Shown here one piece after another: positions 1 to 9,219 of a DNA stretch of 64,000 nt (the first letter of the stretch is position 1; every line of letters begins with the position of its first letter). Where the stretch lies: the NCBI GenBank assembly GCA_033851955.1, contig JAWSVK010000008.1:1-64000 (forward strand). The letters run 5' to 3'. Origin of the DNA: Profundibacter sp033851955 (GTDB taxonomy: Bacteria; Pseudomonadota; Alphaproteobacteria; Rhodobacterales; Rhodobacteraceae). The translations under genes were made by a program, and so were the position numbers. Under the pieces are notes generated by a model that searched no databases, was not told the origin of the DNA, and saw only the letters and a program-made list of their open reading frames with translations.

Positions 1-49
1 GCGCAACCTTGGCTTTGAATTCAGGAGAATGGTTCTTTCGTTTCATCAT
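1..49 (-). mobile_element. IS3-family OrfA transposase, 5' end only (cut by window edge)
   Basis: The first 16 codons read MMKRKNHSPEFKAKVA, the characteristic N-terminus of IS3-family OrfA proteins (helix-turn-helix part of the transposase). The gene runs off the left edge, so only the start is visible. The upstream terminus of the element must lie between about 50 and 112, next to the point where the integrase reading frame stops resembling its family; I could not fix the exact inverted repeat. Recognition rests on the short N-terminal motif and the typical 50-60 base leader. Confidence 0.7.
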
Positions 50-104
50 TGTGAATCGTCTTTCTCATAAGTCGATCCATCTTAACTACTTGTACGAAAT
101 CTTG

Positions 105-830
105 CTACCACCTCTCTATTGCCAGCAATTCCAAACCTAGCCGCGTTGTGTTCTGCCCTTGGTACCCAGAAATCGCCCGCATCAACCCGCCCAACTCTTT
201 CTTATCGACTATTGCTGCGCGTGATTTTGTTTTCTGGCGAATAAGCGCATCACGCAAGGCAAAGGTTGGATCATTCTCGGCCAAACCGTTGGCAATTGCA
301 TAACGAAATACCGCGCCTACTGTGGATCGAATGCGATGCGCGGTTTCATACAGTTCTTTGGCTTCACTCTTCTTAAGGGTTTTCAACACCGTTGCCGATG
401 AAATGTCCTTAATAGGTTGCCGCCCAAAACCCTTGTTCGCGATTGCGATAAATGAAGACACCTTTTTCAACGTGGCGGGCGCACGGCCTTCTATCGCTAT
501 CTTTGCCAAATACAGCGCGGCAATCTTTTCAAAAGTATTTGCGCCCTCTTCCTGCCTTAATGCCTTTGATACTTGCCGTTCAGCACTGGGATTAATTCCA
601 GCCGCAACCAACTTCCTCGCATCATCGCGCTTTTGTCGCGCTTGCAGTAATGAAACATCAGGATACTTACCGAATGACAAAAGCCCCTCTTTGCCGTCCA
701 CCCGATATTTAAAGCGAAACAACCTTGAACCACTTGGCTGGACAGAAACAAACAGGCCATCAAAATCAGCAACCTTGTAAGGCTTATCCCTTGGTTTGAG
801 ATTCTTTATCTTTAAATCAGTAAGCGCCAT
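105..830 (-). pseudogene. Tyrosine-type integrase, truncated before the catalytic domain
   Basis: The 241-residue product starts like P4-type integrases with an arm-binding DUF4102 domain (residues 1-90: MALTDLKIKNLKP, LLSFGKYPDVSLLQAR), then a SAM-like core-binding domain (about 95-190). Family members are around 400 residues. Here homology ends at GLELLAI, exactly where members continue toward the first catalytic Arg, and the frame stops after three more codons. The R-H-R-Y catalytic residues are therefore missing and the enzyme should be inactive. The IS3 transposase start lies about 60 bases further on, so IS insertion is the likely cause. The gene points away from the adjacent tRNA-Thr, as is usual for tRNA-targeting islands. 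Confidence 0.85.
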
Positions 831-832
831 GC

Positions 833-883
833 TGGGGGTATCCTAAGTCCAAGAAATCGCGATACCCCCAAATTCTACCCCCA
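833..883. promoter_or_regulatory. Three TGGGGGTA octamers, putative integrase arm-type sites
   Basis: TGGGGGTA occurs at 833-840 on the plus strand, and its complement TACCCCCA at 863-870 and 876-883. The first two form a 9-base inverted repeat, GGGGGTATC/GATACCCCC (834-842 and 861-869). They lie between the integrase start and the tRNA 3' end, where arm-type integrase sites are usually found. The function is inferred. Confidence 0.45.
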
Positions 884-994
884 AACTTATGGGATGATAC
901 AAAACAACACTGGACAGCATCGGACAATAAAATCAATATAGCCCTTATAAACAAGGATCAATCGGATGTCACTGGACTTTAAAATATGCTGAAA

Positions 995-1070
995 TGGTGC
1001 CCCCACACGGACTCGAACCGCGGACCTACTGATTACAAATCAGTTGCTCTACCAGCTGAGCTATAGGGGC
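995..1070 (-). tRNA. tRNA-Thr (anticodon TGT)
   Basis: The reverse strand folds as a standard cloverleaf: acceptor GCCCCTA pairing with the GGGGGC end (one G-U-type irregularity), D-arm GCTC..GAGC, anticodon stem ACTGA/TCAGT around loop TTTGTAA (anticodon TGT), T-loop GTTCGAGTC, and an encoded CCA at 995-997. Its 3' end faces the integrase, so it is the likely insertion target of the element to the left. Confidence 0.95.
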
Positions 1071-1149
1071 ACTTGGGGTGATTTAGCGGCTTGCCCAACA
1101 TCGTGCAAGCCCTGAATGCAAACATTTTCATCGACAACACTACGCGCCG

Positions 1150-2820
1150 CTACCTGTTGCTTCTTGCCAACAGTAAGACCGCAAACATTCCGACCCCAAT
1201 CACCAAAAGAGCTGCCGGTGAGGCCTCGCCGATGTTTTCCAATGAGGCCTGCTCATACACAAGGGTCGACAGGGTGTTGTAGTTGAAAGGACGTAACAAC
1301 AATGTGGCGGGTAACTCTTTAACACAGTCCACAAACACCAGCAGCAACGCCGTTAGCAGCGACCCGCGGATCAGCGGTGCATAGACCGCACCCAGGGTGC
1401 CGCCCGCAGTGCGTCCCAGTGATCGCGCCGCCATTGGCAGGCTGGGAGATATGCGCCCCATCGCGCCATCCGCGGCCCCCTGCGCTATGGCAAAGAAGCG
1501 CACGCAATAGGCAAACACGATGGCAAACCCCGAGCCTGTCATCAACAACCCAATGTCCGCCCCGGTTGCCCATTCGACAACATCCGCCAACGCGTGGTCC
1601 ATCGCAGCCATCGGGATCAAGATCCCAACCGCCAACACTGCACCTGGGGCTGCATATCCGATGGTGGTCAACGGCATGGCCAAACGCGGGATACGGCGAC
1701 CTGTCAGACGCACGCCATACACCAAAAACACCGCCCCGAGCACGGTAAGCACCGCCGCTCCGCCTCCAACCGTGATCGAGTTCAACAGCGCGCGGCCTAA
1801 ATTCGGGTTGGCCCAATATTGAGTGTTCTCTAAGGCATGCGACAACATCACGGATGTCGGCAAAACAAACCCACCCAACACTGGAAAAGCGCAAAACATC
1901 GTTGCCAGCCAACCACGGGAACCATGCAATCTGATGCGCTCAATTGGCTGGGTTTGGCGCGCGCCCTCATGAAAACGCTGGTTGCGCCGGCTGGTTTTTT
2001 CCAATCCCACCAGCAGCAAAACAAGTAACAACACGACACCCGAAATTTGCGCGGCCCCGCCTGCATTGTTTGCTTCCAACCAAACCGTAAAAATGCCCGT
2101 GGTCAGGGTCTGCACCGCGAAAAACTCGACCGTGCCAAAATCACTGACGGTTTCCATCATCACAATTGCCATGCCCGCCGCGATTGCAGGGCGTACCAAT
2201 GGCAGGCCAACCCGCCAAAATCGCTCAAACGGCCCTGCCCCCAACGCTCGTGCGACATCATAGGTATTGCCGGATTGTTCGCGAAACGCACTGCGGGTCA
2301 GTAAATAAACATAAGGGTACAGCGACAGCGACATCACCAGAATTGCCGCCCCTCGCGACCGTATTTCAGGAAACCAATAATCGCGCGACGTTGACCAACC
2401 GAACAGATCCCGCATCCAGGTTTGTACCGGCCCCGCATATTCCAGAAAATCAACCAGCGCATAGGCCCCGACATAGGCCGGAATTGCCAGCGGAAACAGC
2501 AAAAGCCACTCCAACCAGCGCACACCAACAAAGCGATACATCGATACCAACCACGCCGCGCCAACGCCGATCATGGCCGCTAAAATGCCAACCGATACCA
2601 TCATCACAAAGGAGTTCATAAAATATCGTGGCAATGTCGTGGCCAGCAAATGTGGCCAGATATTTTCACTGGGGTGAAACGCAATCCACACCACCGAAGC
2701 GATTGGCAAGATTACCAAAAAGGCAATCAGCACAGCCCCCACTGACCACAGGTCGAGCGAAAGCCCACGACGCCTTGCTTCTCTATTAAAAGCTGGTGGT
2801 TGAGTGTTTTGGTCGGTCAT
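1150..2820 (-). CDS. Iron(III)-type ABC transporter permease, two fused domains
   Basis: This 556-residue inner-membrane protein has about 12 transmembrane segments in two homologous halves, as in FbpB/SfuB. Each half carries an ABC permease EAA loop (ARALGAGPFERFWRVGLPLVRPA near residue 240 and ARSLGRTAGGTLGAVYAPLIRG near 490). It would form the channel for periplasmically bound ferric ions. The ATG at 2818-2820 (MTDQNTQPP) was chosen because the longer open frame runs into the divergent gene and lacks family similarity. No binding protein or ATPase lies beside it, so partners must be encoded elsewhere. A thiamine-type ThiP permease is a weaker alternative. Confidence 0.85.
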   Translation of the reverse strand: MTDQNTQPPAFNREARRRGLSLDLWSVGAVLIAFLVILPIASVVWIAFHPSENIWPHLLATTLPRYFMNSFVMMVSVGILAAMIGVGAAWLVSMYRFVGVRWLEWLLLFPLAIPAYVGAYALVDFLEYAGPVQTWMRDLFGWSTSRDYWFPEIRSRGAAILVMSLSLYPYVYLLTRSAFREQSGNTYDVARALGAGPFERFWRVGLPLVRPAIAAGMAIVMMETVSDFGTVEFFAVQTLTTGIFTVWLEANNAGGAAQISGVVLLLVLLLVGLEKTSRRNQRFHEGARQTQPIERIRLHGSRGWLATMFCAFPVLGGFVLPTSVMLSHALENTQYWANPNLGRALLNSITVGGGAAVLTVLGAVFLVYGVRLTGRRIPRLAMPLTTIGYAAPGAVLAVGILIPMAAMDHALADVVEWATGADIGLLMTGSGFAIVFAYCVRFFAIAQGAADGAMGRISPSLPMAARSLGRTAGGTLGAVYAPLIRGSLLTALLLVFVDCVKELPATLLLRPFNYNTLSTLVYEQASLENIGEASPAALLVIGVGMFAVLLLARSNR

Positions 2821-2906
2821 TCTCACTGACCTAGCTGAAACATGTTTATCTGTCCAGAAATCCCCGTATATTGGGGCCATCGAGTTATAAATTTGAGACA
2901 GGCAAT

Positions 2907-3782
2907 ATGCAGGTTGTTTTCCACTTAGGGTCCCATTGCACAGACGAAGACCGGTTGCTGAAATCGCTGCTGAAAAATCGCAGCACCCTGCAACAACATG
3001 GAATTGCGGTTCCAGGACCCAGTAAGTACCGCAAGCTGATCCGCCAAACGTTAAAGTCATTGGATGGTGAGCAACCCGATGCTGGCACCCAAACAACTCT
3101 GCTAGAGGCGATTTGCGAAACCGATCACATCAAACGCCTGATCCTGTCGTCCGAGGATTTTGTGACCTTCTCCACTTGGGTGTTCGTAAATCAGGCTCTT
3201 TACGGCAATGCAATGAGCCGCATCCCAGCGCTTGCCAGCCTGTTTCAAAGCGACGAGATCGAATTCCACTTGGCCTTGCGCAACCCTGCCACCTTTATTC
3301 CGGCCGTGTTTGCCCGCACCAAAGATATCTCATTTGAGCAATTCATGCGCGGCGTTTCGCCCCATAATGTGCAATGGTCCAGCCTGATCCACACCATCCG
3401 CGCCTCCGCTCCGACTGCCAAACTCACCGTTTGGTGCAACGAAGACACACCAATGATTTGGCCGCGGTTGATGCGCATCATCAGCGGGCATTCTCCAAAA
3501 ACGCCTTTTGACGGCGAAGCAGACCTTTTGTCGGAAATCATGACAGCCGACGGGGTGCAGCGCTATCACAGCTACATGCAAACCCACGCTCCAAAATCCG
3601 AGGACCAGCACTGCCGTATTATTAGCGCGTTTTTGGATAAATTCGCGATCAAAGATGCGCTTGAGGATGAAGTGGAGGCGCCGGGTTGGACCCAACAATT
3701 GGTTGACGACCTAACCCTGCGTTATGAGGAAGATCTAGACCAGATCGGCCGCATTGCAGGGGTGAACTTTATCACATCGTAA
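2907..3782 (+). CDS. Conserved hypothetical protein, sulfotransferase-like N-terminus
   Basis: The product is a 291-residue soluble protein with no signal peptide. It opens with QVVFHLGSHCTDEDRLLKSLLKN, laid out like the first strand and helix of sulfotransferase-fold proteins, but without the PAPS-binding GxxxSGT loop. I recognise it only as a type recurring in Rhodobacterales genomes and give it no function. The ATG at 2907 lies 87 bases from the divergent iron permease start, so the two share a promoter region. A strong hairpin follows the stop codon. Confidence 0.75.
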   Translation: MQVVFHLGSHCTDEDRLLKSLLKNRSTLQQHGIAVPGPSKYRKLIRQTLKSLDGEQPDAGTQTTLLEAICETDHIKRLILSSEDFVTFSTWVFVNQALYGNAMSRIPALASLFQSDEIEFHLALRNPATFIPAVFARTKDISFEQFMRGVSPHNVQWSSLIHTIRASAPTAKLTVWCNEDTPMIWPRLMRIISGHSPKTPFDGEADLLSEIMTADGVQRYHSYMQTHAPKSEDQHCRIISAFLDKFAIKDALEDEVEAPGWTQQLVDDLTLRYEEDLDQIGRIAGVNFITS

Positions 3783-3815
3783 GCTGCACATTGGTGTTCG
3801 AACGAATGTGCAGCT
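3782..3815 (+). terminator. Hairpin between convergent genes
   Basis: AGCTGCACATT (3782-3792) and AATGTGCAGCT (3805-3815) form a perfect 11-bp stem around a 12-base loop just after the stop codon at 3782. No long T-run follows. It sits between convergent genes and could serve both strands. Confidence 0.7.
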
Positions 3816-3837
3816 GTGCTATTAGCGCGGTCCGGGC

Positions 3838-4098
3838 TTAGCTCATCCCCAACGCTTCTTTATACATATCCAAGACCGCTTCTTCTTCGGCCAAATCTTG
3901 CTCGTCGCGTTTGCGCATGGCGATCAATTTACGGATTACTTTGGTATCATACCCGCGCCCTTTGGCCTCAGACATCACTTCTTTTTGTGCCTCAGCCAGA
4001 TCTTTTTTCTCGGCGTCCAGCCGCTCGATACGCTCGACAAATGCGCGCAATTCATCCGCGCTTACGCGGTAGCTCATATCAGAAGATGTCTCGTTCAT
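3838..4098 (-). CDS. gapR: GapR-type nucleoid protein (DUF2312)
   Basis: The 86-residue protein is a near-complete coiled coil (VSADELRAFVERIERLDAEKK and following) with the family signature KGRGYDTKVIRKLIAMRK. In Caulobacter, GapR clamps over-twisted, AT-rich DNA and assists topoisomerases during replication. The longer open frame (to 4194) was rejected: family similarity starts only near MNETSSDMSYRVSADELR, and length then matches the family (80-90 residues). Assignment is by sequence motif. Confidence 0.92.
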   Translation of the reverse strand: MNETSSDMSYRVSADELRAFVERIERLDAEKKDLAEAQKEVMSEAKGRGYDTKVIRKLIAMRKRDEQDLAEEEAVLDMYKEALGMS

Positions 4099-4224
4099 AG
4101 CTGTGACCTTTTTAAAAACTTGGACCCCTTCCCTAATACCCTGTGCAGACACGTGCAAGGGCTTGCTCACCCAGACGACATCCTTTAGGCGCATAGGCCA
4201 AAGAATGGGATTGGGACTGTAGCA

Positions 4225-4440
4225 ATGGAATATCTTATCTGGGCCGGTGCGATTGTGTCTCTTATTGGGATGGCCGGTATATTTTACTGCATTTTTCTGG
4301 CCCTAAAAGCCAAACGCGCCAATCTGGAAGAGACCGAAATGAGCGCGCGATTGCAACGGGTCGTGGTGCTGAATATGGCCGCGCTTTTGTTTTCTATGGT
4401 CGGCTTGATGATGGTGGTGGCTGGCATTATTCTGGGTTAA
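4225..4440 (+). CDS. Small two-helix membrane protein, conserved hypothetical
   Basis: This 71-residue protein has two predicted transmembrane helices (residues 3-27 and 46-69) separated by a charged loop (KAKRANLEETEMSARLQR). That gives a hairpin topology with a cytoplasmic or periplasmic loop. No catalytic motif is visible and the function is unknown. It is transcribed alone, divergent from gapR. Confidence 0.75.
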   Translation: MEYLIWAGAIVSLIGMAGIFYCIFLALKAKRANLEETEMSARLQRVVVLNMAALLFSMVGLMMVVAGIILG

Positions 4441-4612
4441 GCACTCGTTTCCAAACGGCCCAGCCAATGACCCTCAACGCGCTTTGCGCAGTGAACAATC
4501 CAGCCGTTCAAACTCCAACCCCGCGCCTATTCAAAATCAAGTCGTCCAGCCTCCTGTTGGGATTCAAAACCTGCATCCCTTTGCATGACACAATCGTACC
4601 AGTCCTCAAGGC

Positions 4613-4813
4613 CTATTCAGTTGGCTTTGCGCCGGCTTCCTGCTGCAGCGCATCTTCAAGCGCCTGAATGTCGTCTGGCACAGGCAGACCCAGGGTTTTA
4701 AACTCAGAAATTTTCTCGCGCAATTGCTCTTGCAAGATGTGCGCATCCTCAGGCCGCTTGGCGATTTCATCCATCAACATGGTCACCGCAATCTTTAACT
4801 GCTCAAAAGCCAT
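4613..4813 (-). CDS. Small conserved hypothetical protein
   Basis: A 66-residue, mostly helical, acidic protein (MAFEQLKIAVTMLMDEIAKRPEDAHIL), preceded by an AGGAGAAGAGA Shine-Dalgarno stretch. No membrane segment or known domain is visible. It lies 33 bases downstream of the DksA/TraR-like gene on the same strand and may be co-transcribed. The 170 bases between it and the gene on its other side (4441-4612) hold nothing I can identify. Confidence 0.7.
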   Translation of the reverse strand: MAFEQLKIAVTMLMDEIAKRPEDAHILQEQLREKISEFKTLGLPVPDDIQALEDALQQEAGAKPTE

Positions 4814-4846
4814 CTCTCTTCTCCTGTTTGTAATTTCATCTAGTGG

Positions 4847-5173
4847 TCATCCGTGTTTGGCCGCACAGACACGACAAAACGGTGTGTAGGGTAAAACATC
4901 CAGACGCTCCTTGGAAATTTCTAGGCCACAGTCGACACAATCACCGTATTCATTGACCTCCATTCGCGCAATAGCGGCCTTAATCATGCGGGTCTCTGCT
5001 TGGGCTGACAGGCCCATCCCCTCCAGCACCTCGTCTTCTTCCCGTTCCGTCGCCAATTCCTCCCAGTCTTTGGAGTTGTGCGAGTCCAATTCTTGGTCGA
5101 TATTTTGCATCCGCGCATTCAATTCTTGCAGACGATTCTCAAGTGTCGCGCGGCGTTTTTGGGTATCTTTCAT
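4847..5173 (-). CDS. DksA/TraR-family C4 zinc-finger protein
   Basis: The 108-residue protein has an N-terminal helical region (MKDTQKRRATLENRLQELNARM) and a C-terminal four-cysteine finger (CVDCGLEISKERLDVLPYTPFCRVCAAKHG). DksA relatives bind the RNA polymerase secondary channel and modulate transcription with ppGpp. It is shorter than E. coli DksA (151 residues) and lacks a clear DxxDxA coiled-coil tip, so it may be a TraR/YbiI-like relative rather than true DksA. The start at 5173 has a strong AAGGAGAA site; the upstream extension does not. Confidence 0.85.
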   Translation of the reverse strand: MKDTQKRRATLENRLQELNARMQNIDQELDSHNSKDWEELATEREEDEVLEGMGLSAQAETRMIKAAIARMEVNEYGDCVDCGLEISKERLDVLPYTPFCRVCAAKHG

Positions 5174-5256
5174 GCTAATTCTCCTTTTTACGTACCAATT
5201 CTGCCCCAAACACGCCAGTTGCGCTTTGATTTAGAACAACGACTCGCAGTCAGGTT

Positions 5257-6468
5257 TTAGGCAATCTCGATATCCATTGGCATAGCCGCCATTGGCGCCA
5301 TCGCAAGATCATCAAGCCCCTCCATAGGGGCCGCATCCATTGGCATCATTGGCAGGTCGGGCAAATCGCCCATAGGCGCCGCCTCGCCCGCGCCGTCCAT
5401 TTCAGGCATCGGAATATCAACAGCGGGAAACGCTGGTTCGCCAGCCGCACCTCCAATGTCTGGCAATGCATCCATAGCCGCTGGCATGGCCATATCCATT
5501 GCCGCCATTTCACCGGGGAGTTCGGGTTCTGGTGTATTGATGGCTGGCATATCAACGGCAAGCGAGTCCGCAACCAGCTTGTTCATTGGTGGCACCGCCG
5601 CATCAGCACCTGTAACCCGCAATGCTCGAAATCCGTTTTGCTGCCCCAGCCGCGCGCTGCCAACTTCACATCCATCTGAGCCCTCCATAAAAATATTAGT
5701 GACAGCCGATTGTGGAACATTAATCAGGTCACCAACCGCCATTGTCTGCGCTTCGGAAAGAGTTTTCTGCACCCTATGCAACACGCCCGTAATTTCGACC
5801 TGACCTTCTCCAACAGCAAGCTCCATCGCCTGCGCCCAACTGTCATCCCCGCCTGCCGTTGCAGCCTGTGGACGAACCCCTTGCGCAGGTAACACAATTT
5901 GTAGCATCCCCTGTTTTGCCCCATCCGCCAAATCCAGTGGCAGATGAAACAGCCGAAAAGGAACATCTGCCAACGCCAGCCCCAGCAACCGCAGGCTGCT
6001 GATTTGCTTGCCAAACCGAAACCCTCGCGCCCAGTCGGCCGCTGTGGTGCCCACCAAATGCCTCTCGAATTCCTTTAACACCCGATCTAGCAACGCTTCG
6101 CACATGGCGCTGTCTATGCGGGTTGGGCGGCGTGTGGCAGCCTCAGAAGCGATCACATTTCCCAATGTTTGCACCTCAATTACTGCCGATAGAGCCTGTA
6201 TATCAAATATCGCAACACCACGCGCATCATGTGGCCCCTCTAACAACAGCAACAGCGCTTCGCCATCCAGCGCCTCTAGCACTTGCGAATGATTAAATAT
6301 CTCTTCCTTGATGGTTTGGGCGCGCACAGCCATCCCAAGCTCGACCTCGGCAGCCTTGGACAGCGCCAGGCGAAACGCTTTGGGCGCGGTCATACCGGCC
6401 CCGTCCGATGGAGCACGCCCAGTACCAGCCTTGCGCTGCAGGGTCGAGTGTTCTGTTTGTTCCGTCAT
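5257..6468 (-). CDS. FliM/FliN-family (SPOA-domain) protein with long Met/Pro/Asp-rich tail
   Basis: Residues 1-190 resemble the degenerate FliM-like middle domain found in Rhodobacterales (ALSKAAEVELGMAVRAQTI, GFRFGKQISSLRLLGLALADVPFR). Residues 215-290 form a SPOA domain (TMAVGDLINVPQSAVTNIFMEG, GSARLGQQNGFRALRV). The last 110 or so residues are a low-complexity tail of Met, Ala, Pro and Asp. True FliM is about 320 residues with an N-terminal CheY-binding motif, which I cannot see here. No other flagellar gene is present. It follows the histidine-kinase gene by 54 bases on the same strand and may be its last operon gene. Confidence 0.75.
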   Translation of the reverse strand: MTEQTEHSTLQRKAGTGRAPSDGAGMTAPKAFRLALSKAAEVELGMAVRAQTIKEEIFNHSQVLEALDGEALLLLLEGPHDARGVAIFDIQALSAVIEVQTLGNVIASEAATRRPTRIDSAMCEALLDRVLKEFERHLVGTTAADWARGFRFGKQISSLRLLGLALADVPFRLFHLPLDLADGAKQGMLQIVLPAQGVRPQAATAGGDDSWAQAMELAVGEGQVEITGVLHRVQKTLSEAQTMAVGDLINVPQSAVTNIFMEGSDGCEVGSARLGQQNGFRALRVTGADAAVPPMNKLVADSLAVDMPAINTPEPELPGEMAAMDMAMPAAMDALPDIGGAAGEPAFPAVDIPMPEMDGAGEAAPMGDLPDLPMMPMDAAPMEGLDDLAMAPMAAMPMDIEIA

Positions 6469-6522
6469 AGGGTGGTCACAATCCGGCCTGCTTCATTGCT
6501 CAGATTGTAGCCGCAATATGGT

Positions 6523-9219
6523 TTATGATTGGTTGACGCCGACAGCCTCAGTCACATCAATCGGCAACGAAATTCGAAACGCAGCCCCGCTCTGGCCCGG
6601 CAGATAGGTGATGCTGCCTCCCAGATTGTTCATAATCTCGCGGCTAATCGCCAAACCAAGCCCCGCGCCACCCGCCGCACGATGATCTCCCAAACGCGAG
6701 AATTTCTCAAAAATCACTGCTTGGCTTTTGGTCGGAATACCCGCGCCGTTGTCGATGAAATCCACCTCGACACTACGGCCATGATCGCGCACTTCGATCC
6801 GCAATTCGGGCGCATGGGCCGCGCAATATTTTCGAGCGTTGGCAATCAGATTGATAAACACCTGCGACAACCGATCAGGGTCGGTGAACAGCACCTGTTT
6901 TTCGCGCATCGGATCGCGCCGAATATACAACGCATCATCGATTCCCGCCCGCATCACCGATCGCTCGATCACATCGAACAATTCCACCGACTGCAGGTCC
7001 AATTCTACCTGCCCGTTTTCCAACACACTAAGGTCCAGCAAATTGTCTAGCAAACGTGTTAGTCGCAGAGTTTCATCATGAATAATGGTCGCATATTTCT
7101 CGCGCTCATCGCGCTTCATCCCGCCATCGCGCAGAATTTCCGAAAACGCGCGGATCGACGTCATTGGGGTGCGCAATTCATGGCTGATCTGGCTTAGGAA
7201 CGCGTCTTTTTGTACCGACAAATCCGTCAGCTTTTCGTTCACATCGCGCAGTTGGCGGGCCGTGCGGCCAAGTTCGGTTGATTTGGCCTCAAGCTGGCTG
7301 GAATATTCCATCATCTGCGCTGTTTCATCGGCCACCGCCATCAAATCATCGACTGAAACGCTGGCACCGCCGACGATTTGTCCGATCATAGCGTGGCCCG
7401 TGGCCGCCCCAACCGACCCGGCCAACTCACGTTCTAATTGCTGTAAAAACTCAGGCGAAGTATCAGGTAAATATCCAGCCTTGCCTTGCCGCTCGGCAGC
7501 CTGTGCGAACAGGCCTTGGGCCTGCTTTGGTCCCAAAATGCGCTGCGCCATCACCAATAAATCTTCGGCCTCTGCGGCGCCGCTGAACCATCCTTGAGAG
7601 TTAGGGTTATGGTCAAATACATTCACAAATTGCGCACCCTGCAATCGTTCTTGCGGGCTGGGAAAACTGGCCAGCGACACGAGGCAAAACACAATCGTAT
7701 TAAGCACAAGGCTCCAGAATAGCGCATGCACCAACGGGTCCATTCCACTAACTCCAAACAGGCCTTGCGGGCGCAACCAACCGACACCAAACAACCCCTC
7801 GGCCAACACCGAAGCCGGCAGGATAAAAGAGCTGCCAAAGCTCGGTAAAAACAACGTATAGGCCCAGAGCGCAAACCCCGTTAGCAAACCAGCCGCCGCC
7901 CCAATCCGTGTGGCCCCGCGCCAGAAAATACCACCCAGCAAAGCCGGTAAAAACTGCGCCACACCGACGAATGAAATCAACCCGATCGCCGCCAGCGCTG
8001 TGCCGCCGCCCGAGACCCTGAAATAGGCATAGCCCAGCGCCAAAATCATCCCGATTGAGACCCGCCGGGCCGTTAAAACCACCTGCCGTACATCGCCTGA
8101 CACGGTGGCCCCCTGCTGCGCCACGCTCAGCCAGATTGGCATTACAATATGGTTGGAAACCATCGTCGACAGCGCTATCGCAGCGATAATCACCATAGAG
8201 GTGGCCGAGGAAAATCCGCCAAGAAATGAGAGGATCGCCAGCCCGTCGCGCCCCTGCGACAGCGGTACTGTCAATACGAACAAATCAGGGTTGGAGCCCG
8301 CGGGCAACAGATCCAACCCAACCACAGCAATCGGCACCACAAACAGGCTCATTAAGAAGAGGTACAGCGGAAACGCCCAAGAGGCCGTGGCCAAATGACG
8401 CTCATCAACGTTTTCAACCACCATCACCTGAAACATTCGTGGCAGGGTCAAGAACGCCACTGCCGACAAAAACGTCAGGCTGACCCAGCGCCCCGGCTTC
8501 ATGTCCCACTCCGCGATGGGCGAAGCCTCGATGCGCGCCAGAATGTCGCCCGCCCCATCGGCAACCCCCCAGACCACAAACACGCCAACCGCGATCAGCG
8601 CAAACAGTTTCATCACGGCCTCGGCGGCAATCGCTGTGACCACGCCGTAATGGCGCTCATTGGCGTCCAGATTTCGGGTGCCAAACAACACCGTAAACAG
8701 CGCCAATCCTGCTGCCACCCAGAGGGCCGTGGCGTTCAAGTCAGGTCGACCCCAGTCTGCCCCCGAAGTGCCTTGGGCAAAAACTGCAAACGACAGCGTC
8801 ACCGATTGCAATTGCAACGCGATATAGGGCGTCGTGCCGATCACCGCCATCATGGTGACAATCACCCCCAGCAGATTTGATTTGCCATAGCGCGACGAAA
8901 TCAAATCAGCAATCGAAGTGATCCGTTGGCTGCGCCCGATCCGCACCAATTTGCGCAATATCCACCACCATCCGACCATCACCAACGTCGGACCAAGATA
9001 AATGGTCAAAAACTCCAACCCCGAACGCGCCGCATAACCAACCGCACCGTAAAACGTCCATGCAGTGCAATAAATCGACAGGCTAAGCGTATAGACCAAA
9101 GGCGAGCGCAACCAGCCAAATTGCCCTCGCTCGGCGCGCCTATCGGCCACGAAAGCAATTAAAAACAACGCCACCACATAAGCCAAACAAACAATAATCA
9201 GAATATTGAAAGGCTGCAT
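6523..9219 (-). CDS. Sodium/solute-symporter-fused sensor histidine kinase (CrbS/CbrA-like)
   Basis: The product is 898 residues. The first 510 or so form a 12-13 helix SLC5/SSS-type transporter domain (start MQPFNILIIVCLAYVVALFLIAF). A linker with coiled coil follows, then HisKA with phosphorylated His680 in SHELRTP, and HATPase_c with NARKY (N-box), DNGAGIP and GGAGLGLAI. Related CrbS kinases control acetate use (acs) in Vibrio and Pseudomonas; CbrA responds to carbon/nitrogen balance. Its start overlaps the stop of the small membrane protein (ATGA), and the receiver gene is upstream, giving a three-gene operon. An acs operon lies about 5 kb away. Confidence 0.9.
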   Translation of the reverse strand: MQPFNILIIVCLAYVVALFLIAFVADRRAERGQFGWLRSPLVYTLSLSIYCTAWTFYGAVGYAARSGLEFLTIYLGPTLVMVGWWWILRKLVRIGRSQRITSIADLISSRYGKSNLLGVIVTMMAVIGTTPYIALQLQSVTLSFAVFAQGTSGADWGRPDLNATALWVAAGLALFTVLFGTRNLDANERHYGVVTAIAAEAVMKLFALIAVGVFVVWGVADGAGDILARIEASPIAEWDMKPGRWVSLTFLSAVAFLTLPRMFQVMVVENVDERHLATASWAFPLYLFLMSLFVVPIAVVGLDLLPAGSNPDLFVLTVPLSQGRDGLAILSFLGGFSSATSMVIIAAIALSTMVSNHIVMPIWLSVAQQGATVSGDVRQVVLTARRVSIGMILALGYAYFRVSGGGTALAAIGLISFVGVAQFLPALLGGIFWRGATRIGAAAGLLTGFALWAYTLFLPSFGSSFILPASVLAEGLFGVGWLRPQGLFGVSGMDPLVHALFWSLVLNTIVFCLVSLASFPSPQERLQGAQFVNVFDHNPNSQGWFSGAAEAEDLLVMAQRILGPKQAQGLFAQAAERQGKAGYLPDTSPEFLQQLERELAGSVGAATGHAMIGQIVGGASVSVDDLMAVADETAQMMEYSSQLEAKSTELGRTARQLRDVNEKLTDLSVQKDAFLSQISHELRTPMTSIRAFSEILRDGGMKRDEREKYATIIHDETLRLTRLLDNLLDLSVLENGQVELDLQSVELFDVIERSVMRAGIDDALYIRRDPMREKQVLFTDPDRLSQVFINLIANARKYCAAHAPELRIEVRDHGRSVEVDFIDNGAGIPTKSQAVIFEKFSRLGDHRAAGGAGLGLAISREIMNNLGGSITYLPGQSGAAFRISLPIDVTEAVGVNQS

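Noticed and set aside
2821..3096. Extension of the iron-type permease reading frame upstream of 2820
   Set aside because: It would cover the divergent gene's start and coding region, and shows no family similarity.
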